NCBI RefSeq assembly: GCF_003030345.1
Contig: NZ_CP028158.1
Span: 4,712,001 to 4,776,000, forward strand
Length of the DNA stretch: 64,000 nt
Source of the DNA: Plantactinospora sp. BC1
GTDB taxonomy: Bacteria > Actinomycetota > Actinomycetes > Mycobacteriales > Micromonosporaceae
Direction: 5' to 3'
A program made the translations under genes and the position numbers. Shown in pieces: positions 51,620-60,425 of the stretch. The notes beneath the pieces were generated by a model, which saw only the letters and a program-made list of their open reading frames with translations, was not told the DNA's origin and did not search any database. Every line of letters starts with the position of its first letter. Position 1 is the first letter of the stretch.

Positions 51620-52873
51620 TCAGATCGGCAGACGCGCGGCATCGGCCCCGTTACCGTGTGACACTTCGTTGTAGTCGCTGAGCGACGGGCGGAGCAATCG
51701 ATCCCACAGTCGGATGTACGACTTCACCTGGTGGTCCCAGGCGAGTTCATCGACGAACCGCTGTCTCCCGGTCGCACTCATCGCGGCCCGGGCGGAGTCG
51801 TCACTGAGAAGCTGGTCGATCACCTTGGCGAATTCGTCCGGGCTGCCGGTCTGCACATAGCTCGCCGCCGCGTCGGCGGTACGCCGGGTCTCCAGCAGGT
51901 CGACCGCGACCACCGGTACGCCCCGGGCGACGTACTCCACCGTCTTGGCCATCGTGTACATCTCGGCCATCCGGCTCGGCCGGTCCGGCTGGATCGCGAT
52001 CGAGGCGGAGCAGAGCAGCGCGTCGACCTCGTCGGCCTCCAGCCAGCCGGTGAAGCGTACGACGTCGTCCACCCCCCGCTCGGTGGCGAGCCGGCGCAGT
52101 TCCGGCATGCTCTCGCCGTCCCCGGCGACGACCAGTTCCCAGTCGTCGGTGCCGCGCAGCCCGGCCAGCCGCTCGGCGGCGAGTACGGTCGCCTCGACGT
52201 TGTCCTGCGGGTTGATCACTCCGACGTAGACGACCTTCTGCCGGGCGTCCTCGGTCTCCGGGCCGTCGCCGTGCCGCACCTCGGCCAGGGCCGGGCCGTT
52301 GCGCACCACCACCACCTTCTCCGGTGGGCAGCCGCCCCGGCCCATCGCCAGTTCCCGGAACGACTCGTTGGTGGCGACCACGGCGGTGGCGGTACGCCAG
52401 GAGAGTCGTTCGAAGAGCCGGAGCATCCACAGCACACTCGGCCGGGGTTGCCCCGCCTTGCACTCGTAGAGTTCCGGGCTCAGGTCGTGGTGGTCGAAGA
52501 CGAAGGGTCGGCCCAGGGCCCGCATCAGCAGCCCGACCACCCAGAAGACGTCCGGCGGGTTGCACGCCTGGACGGCGTCCACCCGGGTCCGCAGCATCAG
52601 CCCGAGCAGCCGGGTGGCGACGGCGATCAGTGCCCAGGCGAACTCGGCGGCGAAGGAGAGCACGCCCTTGCCCGCGAGTGGCTGGGGAAACGAGTGGATC
52701 CTGGTGGCGGCGGTGCCGGGTAGCACCGTGAGCCGGCGTGGTCCCCGTGGGCAGATCACCGACGCCCGGTAGCCGGCCGCCTCCAGTGCCTGACACTCCC
52801 GGATCACTCGGCGGTCCCGCTCGGCTGGCAGATTTACCACCACGATCACCACGTGGGGGCGTCGATCGGCCAT
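51620..52873 (-). CDS. Glycosyltransferase family 4 (GT-B)
   Basis: First gene of the minus-strand polysaccharide operon, 417 residues from the ATG at 52873 (GGGAG upstream). The N-terminal half has VVIVVVNLPAERDRRVIREC, and FDHHDLSPELYECKAG is typical of GT4 enzymes. The C-terminal donor domain carries VVVVRNGPAL, VYVGVINPQDNVEATVLA, ELVVAGDGES and the RMAEMYTMAKTVEYVARGVP segment with the E-x7-E-like pair. The leader contains a 12-bp hairpin at 52918-52947. Sugar specificity unknown. Confidence 0.9.
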   Translation of the reverse strand: MADRRPHVVIVVVNLPAERDRRVIRECQALEAAGYRASVICPRGPRRLTVLPGTAATRIHSFPQPLAGKGVLSFAAEFAWALIAVATRLLGLMLRTRVDAVQACNPPDVFWVVGLLMRALGRPFVFDHHDLSPELYECKAGQPRPSVLWMLRLFERLSWRTATAVVATNESFRELAMGRGGCPPEKVVVVRNGPALAEVRHGDGPETEDARQKVVYVGVINPQDNVEATVLAAERLAGLRGTDDWELVVAGDGESMPELRRLATERGVDDVVRFTGWLEADEVDALLCSASIAIQPDRPSRMAEMYTMAKTVEYVARGVPVVAVDLLETRRTADAAASYVQTGSPDEFAKVIDQLLSDDSARAAMSATGRQRFVDELAWDHQVKSYIRLWDRLLRPSLSDYNEVSHGNGADAARLPI

Positions 52874-53340
52874 CTCTAACTCCCATCCGCGCAGCTCGGA
52901 CGACGTTTTCGATGGAAGGTCGCGGCGTATGCGATTACGCCGCGACCCGAATGAGCCTTGCTCTCGCACCCGGCTGTTCCGCTACCGGCCCGGTGCCTAC
53001 CAAGACATTGCTCTACCGACCCGGCCCGAGCAAGGACCGAGGATTGGTGGATGTGTCGAGTTACTTACAAGGTCGCGACCGATCGTACGATTGTTCCTTC
53101 ACGGGCTCATCCGCGTGTCAGGGCTCGAACGGCAGGTCAGTGCCCTGATCAACACCAATTCGGCGGCATCGAGGGCGAACCGTCGGGGAAGTGGGTTTCA
53201 TTGATCTTCGTCCCGATTCGCGATTAGACGCGGCTCGGTCGCAAGTGTTGCGTCGGAGCCTACTCTGTGCCGACAAAGGTGAGCCGCTGTTCACGGTCGG
53301 GTTCGGAACTGCCGCTCGCCACGTGGAGAGGAAGTGGGGC
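52874..53340. promoter_or_regulatory. Divergent control region between the polysaccharide operon and the sugar dehydrogenase genes
   Basis: A 467-bp gap with lower GC than its surroundings. A perfect 12-bp inverted repeat, GGTCGCGGCGTA / TACGCCGCGACC (52918-52929, 52936-52947), with a 6-nt loop lies in the expected leader of the GT4 gene. Several A/T-richer patches at 53060-53100 and 53150-53230 are promoter candidates for either direction. The frame of the sugar dehydrogenase is open to 53191 but this part has no signal-peptide character and no ribosome site. No gene was recognised. Confidence 0.5.
52918..52947 (-). promoter_or_regulatory. 12-bp hairpin/operator in the polysaccharide operon leader
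   Basis: Perfect arms GGTCGCGGCGTA and TACGCCGCGACC around TGCGAT, 45 bp upstream of the first start codon. It may be a repressor site or an RNA hairpin controlling transcription or translation of the operon. Confidence 0.6.
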
Positions 53341-56235
53341 ATGCGGCTGCGGCGGGGCTTGCGACTGGGTCTGGTGGCGGCGCTGCTGGCGAGCGTACTG
53401 GCGCCGCTGGGCGGAGCGCCGGCCTCGGCGGTGACGCTGCCGGCCGGCTTCCAGGAGCAGGTGGTGTTCAGCGGGCTGGACCAGCCGACCAACATCGAGT
53501 TCGCCCCCGACGGGCGGGTCTTCGTCGCCGAGAAGGGCGGCCGGATCAAGGTCTACGCCGACCTGGCCGACCCCACCCCGACCGTCTTCGCCGACCTCTC
53601 CACCAACGTGCACAACCAGTGGGACCGCGGCCTGCTCGGGCTGGCGCTGCCGGCCAACTTCCCGGCGGACCCGTGGGTCTACGTGCTCTACACCTACGAC
53701 GCGCCGCCGGGCCGGACGGCTCCGGTGTGGAACGACACCTGCGGCGACGCCAACAACGGCCGCTGCGTGGTCACCGGCCGGCTCTCCCGGCTGCGGGCCA
53801 GCGGCGACGTGATGACCGGTACCGAGCAGGTGCTGATCTCCGACTGGTGTCAGCAGTACCCGAGCCACTCGGTCGGCGACCTGCGGTTCGGCGCGGACGG
53901 CATGCTCTACGCCACGGCCGGCGACGGGGCCAGTTTCAGCGCCATCGACTACGGCCAGTTGGGCAACCCGGTGAACCCGTGCGCCGACCCGCCGGGCGGC
54001 ACCATGACGCCGCCGACCGCCGAGGGTGGGGCGCTGCGGGCCCAGGACGTCCGCAGCGCCGCCGACCCCACCGGGCTGGACGGCGCGGTGCTGCGGCTCG
54101 ACCCGGCGACCGGGGCGGCGGCGCCGGGCAACCCGGCGATCGACGCGGCCGACCCGAACACCCGGCGGATCGTCGGGTACGGCACCCGCAACCCGTACCG
54201 GTTCACCATCCGGCCGGGCACCAACGAGATCTGGCTCGGCGACGTCGGCTGGAACAGCTGGGAGGAGGTCAACCGGATCGTCGACCCGAGAGCGGGGGTC
54301 AGCAACCTCGGCTGGCCCTGCTACGAGGGTGCCGCCCGGACGGGCAGCTACGACAACGCGAACCTGAACCTCTGCGAGACGCTCTACACCGGTGCCGGGC
54401 AGACCCCGCCGTACTACGCCTACCACCACGGCGCGGAGGTGGTGCCGGGGGAGAACTGCGGCTCGGGCGGGGACGCCGTCTCCGGGCTCGCCTTCTATCC
54501 GGGCAGCGGCGGCAGCTATCCGGCGACGTACGCGGGGGCGCTCTTCTTCGCCGACTACTCGCGCGGCTGCATCTGGGCGATGCGCCCGAGCAGCCCGGGC
54601 GGGCTGCCGGACCCGGCCAACCTCCAGGCGTTCGGGCAGGCCGCCGCCGGGCCGGTCGACCTGGCGATCGGCCCGGGTGCCGAGCTGTACTACGCCGACC
54701 TGACCGGTGGCACCGTGCGCCGGATCCGGTACTTCCCCGGCAACCAGCCGCCGACCGCGGTGATCAACGCGACCCCGACCAGCGGCCCCGCCCCGCTCGA
54801 CGTGACCTTCGACGGCACCGGGTCGACCGACCCGGACCCGGCCGACGCCGGCCGGCTGAGCTACCGGTGGGACTTCACCAGCGACGGTACGGTCGACGCC
54901 ACCACCCCGACCGCCACGTTCCGCTACCCGAGCGCCGGCCGGCACACCGCGACGCTGACCGTCACCGACACCCTCGGCGTCTCGGCGAGCAGCAGCGTCA
55001 CCATCCAGCCCGGCAACGCCGCCCCGACCGCCCTGCTGGAGAGCCCGGCGGTCGGCACCACCTGGCAGGTCGGCGACAGATTGAGCTTCGCCGGCCGGGC
55101 CACCGACCCGCAGCAGGGCAGCCTGCCGCCGTCCGCGCTGCGCTGGAAGCTGCGGATGGAGCACTGCGAGTCGGTCGGCAACTGCCACACCCACCACCTC
55201 CAGGAGTGGGCCGGGGTGGCGTCCGGCTCCTTCGTGGCGCCGGACCACGAGTACCCGTCGTATCTGGAGTTGGAGCTGACCGCCACCGACGCGCAGGGCC
55301 TGTCGAACACCGTGGTACGCCGGCTCGACCCGCGGACCGTCGACCTCACCTTCGCCAGCGACCCGCAGGGGCTGCGGCTGACCGTCGGCGCGACCACCGG
55401 GACGGCGCCGTTCACCCGTACCGTGATCGTCGGCTCGACCAACACGGTGAGCGCGCCGAGCCCGCAGACGGTCGGCGGGGTGCCGTACTCCTTCACCGGC
55501 TGGTCCGACGAGGGCGCGGCGACGCACGTGCTCACCGCGCCCGCGACGGCGGCCACCTACACGGCGACGTACGCCGGGGCGGCCGGCTGCGGGACCACGG
55601 CGTTCTACACCTGCGGCACCGCGACGGGCCGGCCCTGGGTGCCGGCCGACACGGTGCTGCCGCTCACCGGCGACGACGCGGTGACCCAGGTGACGCTGCC
55701 GTTCCCGGTGCCGTTCTTCGCCGAGACCTACCGCACCGCCTGGGTCTCCGGGAACGGCTTCCTCTCCTTCACCGACCCGGGCGGGCCGCAGCCGGGCAAC
55801 ACGGTGCTGCCGGCGGCCGGCGCGCCGAACGCGGCGCTCTATCCGTTCTGGGACGACCTCTGGGGGCGGGCGGACTCCAGCGTCCGGATCGGGGTGACGG
55901 GTACCGCGCCGAACCGCCGGTTCGTGGTGGAGTGGCGCGACAGCGGCATGTACGGTTCCAGCTCCGCACGGATCAGCTTCGAGGCGCTGATCGCGGAGAA
56001 CGGTGAGATCGTCTTCAACTACCGGGACCTGAACAGCAGCGGGCGGGAGCGCGGCGACTCGGCGACGGTCGGCATCGAGAATCCGGCCGGCACCCTCGCG
56101 CTGCCGTACTCGGTCAACCATCCGGCGCTGGCCGACGGCACCTCGGTGGTCTTCCGGCCGGTCGCGTCGCCACCCTTCGTAGCCGACAGGGGTGAGCGTC
56201 GCCAGTCGCCGATTCTCGACCGACGGCCCAGGTAG
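53341..56235 (+). CDS. Secreted glucose/sorbosone dehydrogenase-like protein with PKD domain, copy 1
   Basis: A 964-residue exported multidomain protein. Signal peptide residues 1-29 (GLRLGLVAALLASVLAP, ASA cleavage). Residues about 30-465 form a six-bladed PQQ-type sugar dehydrogenase: GLDQPTNIEFAPDGRVFVAE, QQYPSHSVGDLRFGADGMLY, GYGTRNPYRFTI and WLGDVGWNSWEEVNRI. A PKD domain follows (PPTAVINATPTSGPAPLDVT, YRWDFTSDGTVDATT), then a beta module ending in FTGWSDEGAATHVLTAPA. The C-terminal beta-sandwich has VSGNGFLSF and ALYPFWDDLWGRADSSVRIG. GAGAGGAAG precedes the ATG. Probably acts on or binds sugars at the cell surface. Confidence 0.88.
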   Translation: MRLRRGLRLGLVAALLASVLAPLGGAPASAVTLPAGFQEQVVFSGLDQPTNIEFAPDGRVFVAEKGGRIKVYADLADPTPTVFADLSTNVHNQWDRGLLGLALPANFPADPWVYVLYTYDAPPGRTAPVWNDTCGDANNGRCVVTGRLSRLRASGDVMTGTEQVLISDWCQQYPSHSVGDLRFGADGMLYATAGDGASFSAIDYGQLGNPVNPCADPPGGTMTPPTAEGGALRAQDVRSAADPTGLDGAVLRLDPATGAAAPGNPAIDAADPNTRRIVGYGTRNPYRFTIRPGTNEIWLGDVGWNSWEEVNRIVDPRAGVSNLGWPCYEGAARTGSYDNANLNLCETLYTGAGQTPPYYAYHHGAEVVPGENCGSGGDAVSGLAFYPGSGGSYPATYAGALFFADYSRGCIWAMRPSSPGGLPDPANLQAFGQAAAGPVDLAIGPGAELYYADLTGGTVRRIRYFPGNQPPTAVINATPTSGPAPLDVTFDGTGSTDPDPADAGRLSYRWDFTSDGTVDATTPTATFRYPSAGRHTATLTVTDTLGVSASSSVTIQPGNAAPTALLESPAVGTTWQVGDRLSFAGRATDPQQGSLPPSALRWKLRMEHCESVGNCHTHHLQEWAGVASGSFVAPDHEYPSYLELELTATDAQGLSNTVVRRLDPRTVDLTFASDPQGLRLTVGATTGTAPFTRTVIVGSTNTVSAPSPQTVGGVPYSFTGWSDEGAATHVLTAPATAATYTATYAGAAGCGTTAFYTCGTATGRPWVPADTVLPLTGDDAVTQVTLPFPVPFFAETYRTAWVSGNGFLSFTDPGGPQPGNTVLPAAGAPNAALYPFWDDLWGRADSSVRIGVTGTAPNRRFVVEWRDSGMYGSSSARISFEALIAENGEIVFNYRDLNSSGRERGDSATVGIENPAGTLALPYSVNHPALADGTSVVFRPVASPPFVADRGERRQSPILDRRPR

Positions 56236-56248
56236 CCGCTGTGCGAAC

Positions 56249-56312
56249 GGTTGACCAGGGAAGCTGATTGGTCGTTAAGTAGCGCCCGGTCAGTTAACCG
56301 CCCTGGTCAACC
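56249..56312. repeat. 12-bp inverted repeat between the two sugar dehydrogenase genes
   Basis: GGTTGACCAGGG (56249-56260) and CCCTGGTCAACC (56301-56312) are perfect arms separated by 40 bp that is A/T-rich for this genome and contains GTTAA/TTAAG words. It may terminate the first gene, bind a regulator of the second, or both. Confidence 0.65.
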
Positions 56313-56397
56313 TCGTGACAGCCCGCTCCGCTACGGACGGTGATCCTGGAGCGCGGCAGTCGCCGACCGTTCGGCGGCGCCGTGGAGGGAGGCCGCC

Positions 56398-59268
56398 ATG
56401 TCCCGAGCGGTACGGCGAATCTGGGTCCTGACCCTGGCACTCGTGCTGGGCGTACCGGTCGTGGTCGGGCTGCCCCCGTTCGACCCCGAACCCGCGGCGG
56501 CGATCCCGCCCGGCTTCACCCAGCAGGTGGTCTTCACCGGGCTGACCCGCCCCACCAAGCTGATCTTCGCGCCGGACGGCCGGGTCTTCGTCGCGGAGAA
56601 GAGCGGCATCGTCAAGGTCTTCGACAGCCTCGCCGACAACACCGCCACCGTCTTCGCCGACCTGCGCCCCAAGGTGTACGACTACGAGGACCTCGGCCTG
56701 ATCGGCCTGGCCCTGCCGCCGAACTTCCCCACCGACCCGTACGTCTACCTCAGCTACACCTACGACGGCGTGGTCGGCGGCGGCGCGCCGACCTACCACG
56801 ACAGCTGCCCGGTGATCGGGAACTGCAAGGCCAGCGCCCGGGTCTCCCGGCTGCGCGCCGACGGCGACGTGATGACCGGCAGCGAGCAGGTGCTGTTGCA
56901 CGACTGGTGCCACCAGATCGAGAGCCACTCCATCGGCGACCTCGCGTTCGGCCCGGACGGCGCGCTCTACGTCACCGGCGGCGACGGCGCGTCGGCGACC
57001 TTCACCGACTACGGGCAGGCGGGCAACCCGTCGAACCCCTGCGCCGACCCGCCCGGGCCGCCCGGCGCCGCGATGACGCCGCCGAGCGCCGAGGGCGGCG
57101 GGCTGCGGTCCCAGGACATCCGTACCCCGGCCGACCCGACCGGGCTCTCCGGCACCCTGATCCGGATCTCGCCGTCGACCGGGGCGGCGCTGCCGGACAA
57201 CCCGCTGGCGGCGAGCAGCGACCCGAACAACCGGCGCATCCTGGCGTACGGGCTGCGCAACCCGTACCGCTGGACGTTCCGGCCGGGCAGCAACGAGGTC
57301 TGGATCGGCGACGTGGGTTGGCGTACCTGGGAGGAGATCAACCGGGTGGTCGACCCGGCGGTCGGACCGGTCCGCAACTACGGCTGGCCGTGCTACGAGG
57401 GGAACGCTCCGCAGGGCGGCTACAACGCGGCGAACCTGACGCTCTGCGAGACCCTCTACACCCAGCCCGTCGGCACGGTCACCCGGCCGCACTACACCTA
57501 CCAGCACAGTCAGCAGGTGGCGGCCGGCGACGGCTGCCCGACCGGCGGCTCCTCCCCGGCCGGGGTGGCGTTCTATCCCGGGTCCGGCGGCGGCTATCCG
57601 GCGGCGTACGCGGGGGCGCTCTTCTTCGCCGACTACTCCCGGGGCTGCGTCTGGGCGATGCGTACCGGCGCCGACGGGCTCCCGGACCCGGCCCGGATCG
57701 TGCCGTTCGCGATCGCCCCCGGCGTGGTCGACCTGCGGATCGGCCCGGAGAACGACCTGTACTACGTCGACCTGCTCGGCGGCACCGTGCGGCGGTTCCA
57801 CTACAGCTCCGGAAACCAGTACCCGAGGGCGGTCATCGACGCGACCCCGACCACTGGACGGGCGCCGCTGACGGTCAGCTTCGACGCCGTCAATTCGAGC
57901 GACCCCGACCCGGGCGACATCCTCGAATACCGCTGGGACTTCACCAACGACGGCACCGTCGACGCCACCGGGCTGACCGCGACGCACCGGTACCCGGCGG
58001 TGGGCAGCTACACCGCCCGGTTGCAGGTGGTCGACTTCGGCGGGCTCTCGCACAGCGCGACGGCGCAGATCAGGGTGGGCACCGCCGCCCCGGTACCGGT
58101 GATCGACACGCCCACCGCGGCGCTGCGCTGGGCGACCGGGCAGACGGTCGCGTTCAGCGGTGGGGCCAGCGACCCGGAGCAGGGTGCGCTGCCGCCCTCG
58201 GCGCTGCGCTGGACGCTGGTCAACATGCACTGCAGCACGCCGGAGAACTGTCACGGCCACCCGGTGCGCGAGGTGGCCGGGGTCGCCTCCGGGACGTTCG
58301 TCGCCCCGGACCACGAGTATCCGTCCTATCTGGAGCTGACGCTGACCGCGACGGACAGCGGTGGGCTGACCGGCAGTACCACGCTGCGGCTGGACCCGAG
58401 GACGGTGCAGCTCAAGCTCGCCACCACGCCCGCCGGGCTACGGGTGAACCTGAATGGCCGGAGCCTGACCACCCCGAACGCCGTACAGGTGATCGTCGGT
58501 TCCACCAACACGGTCAGCGCGCCGGGGCCGCAGCGGCTCGGGCCGGGGACGTACACCTTCCAGAACTGGTCGGACGGCGGAGCCGCGACCCATGTGATCA
58601 CGGCGCCGGCCGCCAGCACGGCGACCTACACCGCCAGCTACGACGGCGCGCCGGGTAGCTGCGCGGACGGCTTCGGCTACGCGTGTACGACGCACTCCGG
58701 TCGGGCGTACCTGCCGGCCGGCCCCACCGAGCTGCCGCTGACCGGGGACAACGACGTCGCTTCCGTGGCGCTGCCGTTCCCGTTCCCGTACTACGGGCAG
58801 AACCACTCCAGGGCGTGGGTGGACGTCAACGGCGTACTCTCCTTTGTGGATCCTCGCGGCTCCTGGCCGACGAACCGGGCACTGCCGTACGCCGCGACAC
58901 CGAACGCCGCGCTCTATCCGTTCTGGGACGACCTGGTGATGCACCCGGAGTCCCGGGTCCGGACCGCCGTGCTGGGCGCCGCACCGGACCGGCAGTTCGT
59001 GGTCGAGTGGAAGGACGTCGGGTTCTCCGGCGCGCCGGCCGCGCGGGTCAGCTTCCAGGTGGTGCTCTCCGAGTGGGGGCAGATCGTCTTCAACTACACC
59101 GCGCTGAACGCCGGACGGGAGCTGGGCAACTCCGCGACCATCGGCATCGAGAACCCGACCGGCACGGACGCGGTGCAGTACTCGGTCAACCAGTTGGTAC
59201 TGGCCAACGGCAAGGCGATCGTCTTCACCCCACCGGCCGCGATCGTCGGGGCGGCACCGACCAGCTAG
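56398..59268 (+). CDS. Secreted glucose/sorbosone dehydrogenase-like protein with PKD domain, copy 2
   Basis: A 956-residue tandem paralogue of the preceding gene with the same domain order. Signal peptide about residues 1-35. Dehydrogenase domain: GLTRPTKLIFAPDGRVFVAE, HQIESHSIGDLAFGPDGALY, AYGLRNPYRWTF, WIGDVGWRTWEEINRV. PKD domain YPRAVIDATPTTGRAPLTVS with YRWDFTNDGTVDA. The C-terminal sandwich has VDVNGVLSFVDP and ALYPFWDDLVMHPESRVRTA. The two copies differ throughout, so the duplication is old and both seem functional. GGAGGGAGG lies upstream of the ATG. Confidence 0.88.
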   Translation: MSRAVRRIWVLTLALVLGVPVVVGLPPFDPEPAAAIPPGFTQQVVFTGLTRPTKLIFAPDGRVFVAEKSGIVKVFDSLADNTATVFADLRPKVYDYEDLGLIGLALPPNFPTDPYVYLSYTYDGVVGGGAPTYHDSCPVIGNCKASARVSRLRADGDVMTGSEQVLLHDWCHQIESHSIGDLAFGPDGALYVTGGDGASATFTDYGQAGNPSNPCADPPGPPGAAMTPPSAEGGGLRSQDIRTPADPTGLSGTLIRISPSTGAALPDNPLAASSDPNNRRILAYGLRNPYRWTFRPGSNEVWIGDVGWRTWEEINRVVDPAVGPVRNYGWPCYEGNAPQGGYNAANLTLCETLYTQPVGTVTRPHYTYQHSQQVAAGDGCPTGGSSPAGVAFYPGSGGGYPAAYAGALFFADYSRGCVWAMRTGADGLPDPARIVPFAIAPGVVDLRIGPENDLYYVDLLGGTVRRFHYSSGNQYPRAVIDATPTTGRAPLTVSFDAVNSSDPDPGDILEYRWDFTNDGTVDATGLTATHRYPAVGSYTARLQVVDFGGLSHSATAQIRVGTAAPVPVIDTPTAALRWATGQTVAFSGGASDPEQGALPPSALRWTLVNMHCSTPENCHGHPVREVAGVASGTFVAPDHEYPSYLELTLTATDSGGLTGSTTLRLDPRTVQLKLATTPAGLRVNLNGRSLTTPNAVQVIVGSTNTVSAPGPQRLGPGTYTFQNWSDGGAATHVITAPAASTATYTASYDGAPGSCADGFGYACTTHSGRAYLPAGPTELPLTGDNDVASVALPFPFPYYGQNHSRAWVDVNGVLSFVDPRGSWPTNRALPYAATPNAALYPFWDDLVMHPESRVRTAVLGAAPDRQFVVEWKDVGFSGAPAARVSFQVVLSEWGQIVFNYTALNAGRELGNSATIGIENPTGTDAVQYSVNQLVLANGKAIVFTPPAAIVGAAPTS

Positions 59269-59410
59269 TGCCTCGTCTCTTTGGAGGTATTCGGCGGGCT
59301 GTCCTCCAGCCTCTGTGATCGTCTCGGTGATTCGCCATCCGGATCATCGCTCGGGGCCGTGTGACGTGGCGCCGACATCGCCGGGCGGACGGCCGGCAAC
59401 CACATGGGCG

Positions 59411-59475
59411 ACCGGCGGCGGAGCCGGGGAGTAGTCGGCGCGGAGACTGTCGAGCTGGGTGCACAGACGGGGCAC
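59411..59475. repeat. Dispersed intergenic repeat, copy B
   Basis: Matches 34225-34291 over about 65 bp with an identical 20-bp core (59445-59464). Here, unlike at 34 kb, an inverted partner of the core is found at 59571-59586. Confidence 0.75.
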
Positions 59476-59586
59476 GGAAACCGGGTCGCCGACGGCGTGC
59501 TGCGCTTCGGGTCGACCGGCGGACGGGACCGGGGTTCGGGCAGCCGGGGAGGGTGGGCCCACAAGCGGGGCAGCTCGACAGTCTCC
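59442..59586. repeat. Perfect 16-bp terminal inverted repeats, 145 bp apart end to end
   Basis: GGAGACTGTCGAGCTG (59442-59457) is repeated exactly in inverted orientation at 59571-59586. The enclosed 113 bp has no coding signal. No target-site duplication could be recognised with confidence. Confidence 0.75.
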
Positions 59587-59704
59587 TCGGCGAGTATCCC
59601 CACCCCGCTCCCAATCCGACATCAGAAGACCGCCGGCTCGGAGATGCCTGGAAGCACCGGGTACCCGGTCGTACTGTTTCCCTAAACGAGACGGGCTGAG
59701 GGTC

Positions 59705-60385
59705 GTGACCGAGAGCGAGTTCCTGACGAGAGTGGTCGAGTTGATCCGCCCGATGCGTCCCGGGCATCCGCTGCGGGTGGCCGTGGACGGTCCCGACGCC
59801 GCCGGCAAGAGCAGCCTGGCGGCGGAACTCGCCCGGCGACTCGCCCCGGTACGGGAGACGATCACCGCCAGCGTCGACGGCTTCCACCGACCCAGAGCCG
59901 TACGCCAACGCCGGGGCGGCCTCTCCGCCGAGGGCTACTACCGCGACTCCTTCGACTATCCGGCCCTGCGTGCCGCCCTCCTCGACCCGCTCGGCCCGGG
60001 CGGCAGCCGGCGCTACCGCACCGTCGTCTTCGACCACCGGACGGATCAGGTCGTCGACCTGCCGCCGGAGCAGGCCACCGACGACGCCGTACTGCTCTTC
60101 GACGGCGTCTTCCTGCTCCGTCCGGAGTTGCGGGAGCAGTGGGATCTCGCCATCTACCTGGCGGTCAGCCCGGCGGAGTCGCTGCGCCGGGCGCTGGTCC
60201 GGGACCTGGAACTGTTCGGCAGCGCCGAGTCGGTCCGGGAACGCTACGAGGCCCGCTACCTGCCCGGTCAGCAGCTCTACCGTGCCGAGGCGGATCCGGC
60301 CGGCCGGGCGGACGTACTGGTCGACTACGACGACCCGGCCCGGCCGCGCGTACTGCGTTGGCCCGCCGCCCGAGCGTTGCGGTGA
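59705..60385 (+). CDS. Uridine kinase-like P-loop nucleoside kinase
   Basis: A 226-residue protein from the GTG at 59705; the longer open frame upstream runs through repeat DNA. The P-loop is VDGPDAAGKSSLAAELA at about residues 27-43. The nucleoside-site Asp is in ASVDGFHRPRAVRQRRGG, and the segment GYYRDSFDYPALRAALLDPL corresponds to the uridine kinase/phosphoribulokinase family. FDGVFLLRPELREQWDLAIY is the Walker B region, and YLPGQQLYRAEADP the family C-terminal pattern. The phosphate acceptor is undetermined. The DUF4865 pseudogene begins 40 bp downstream. Confidence 0.85.
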   Translation: MTESEFLTRVVELIRPMRPGHPLRVAVDGPDAAGKSSLAAELARRLAPVRETITASVDGFHRPRAVRQRRGGLSAEGYYRDSFDYPALRAALLDPLGPGGSRRYRTVVFDHRTDQVVDLPPEQATDDAVLLFDGVFLLRPELREQWDLAIYLAVSPAESLRRALVRDLELFGSAESVRERYEARYLPGQQLYRAEADPAGRADVLVDYDDPARPRVLRWPAARALR

Positions 60386-60425
60386 TGGAAACGGAAGCAC
60401 CATCGTCGGATAGGAACGGCACGAC

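Larger units (their letters stand above)
59269..59704. other. Intergenic element with inverted repeat and dispersed-repeat copy
   Basis: A 436-bp gap without a gene. It contains copy B of the dispersed repeat and a perfect 16-bp inverted repeat, GGAGACTGTCGAGCTG (59442-59457) and CAGCTCGACAGTCTCC (59571-59586), so the outermost part of the repeat recurs in reverse 130 bp away. Sequence next to both arms is also alike (GGGGA-n-ACTCG-type). This resembles a small non-coding mobile element. The last 100 bp (A/T-richer, with CCTAAACG near 59690) probably hold the promoter of the next gene. Confidence 0.55.

Noticed and set aside
52950-53340. A tRNA or small RNA in the divergent region
   Set aside because: No cloverleaf could be drawn and the GGGCTCGAAC-like word near 53120 does not sit in a valid T-arm.
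53260-56121. A 953-codon open frame on the minus strand opposite the sugar dehydrogenase gene
   Set aside because: It is the antisense shadow of a high-GC gene: composition is Arg/Gly/Val/Pro-rich and there is no domain pattern or ribosome site, while the plus strand has a signal peptide and clear domains.
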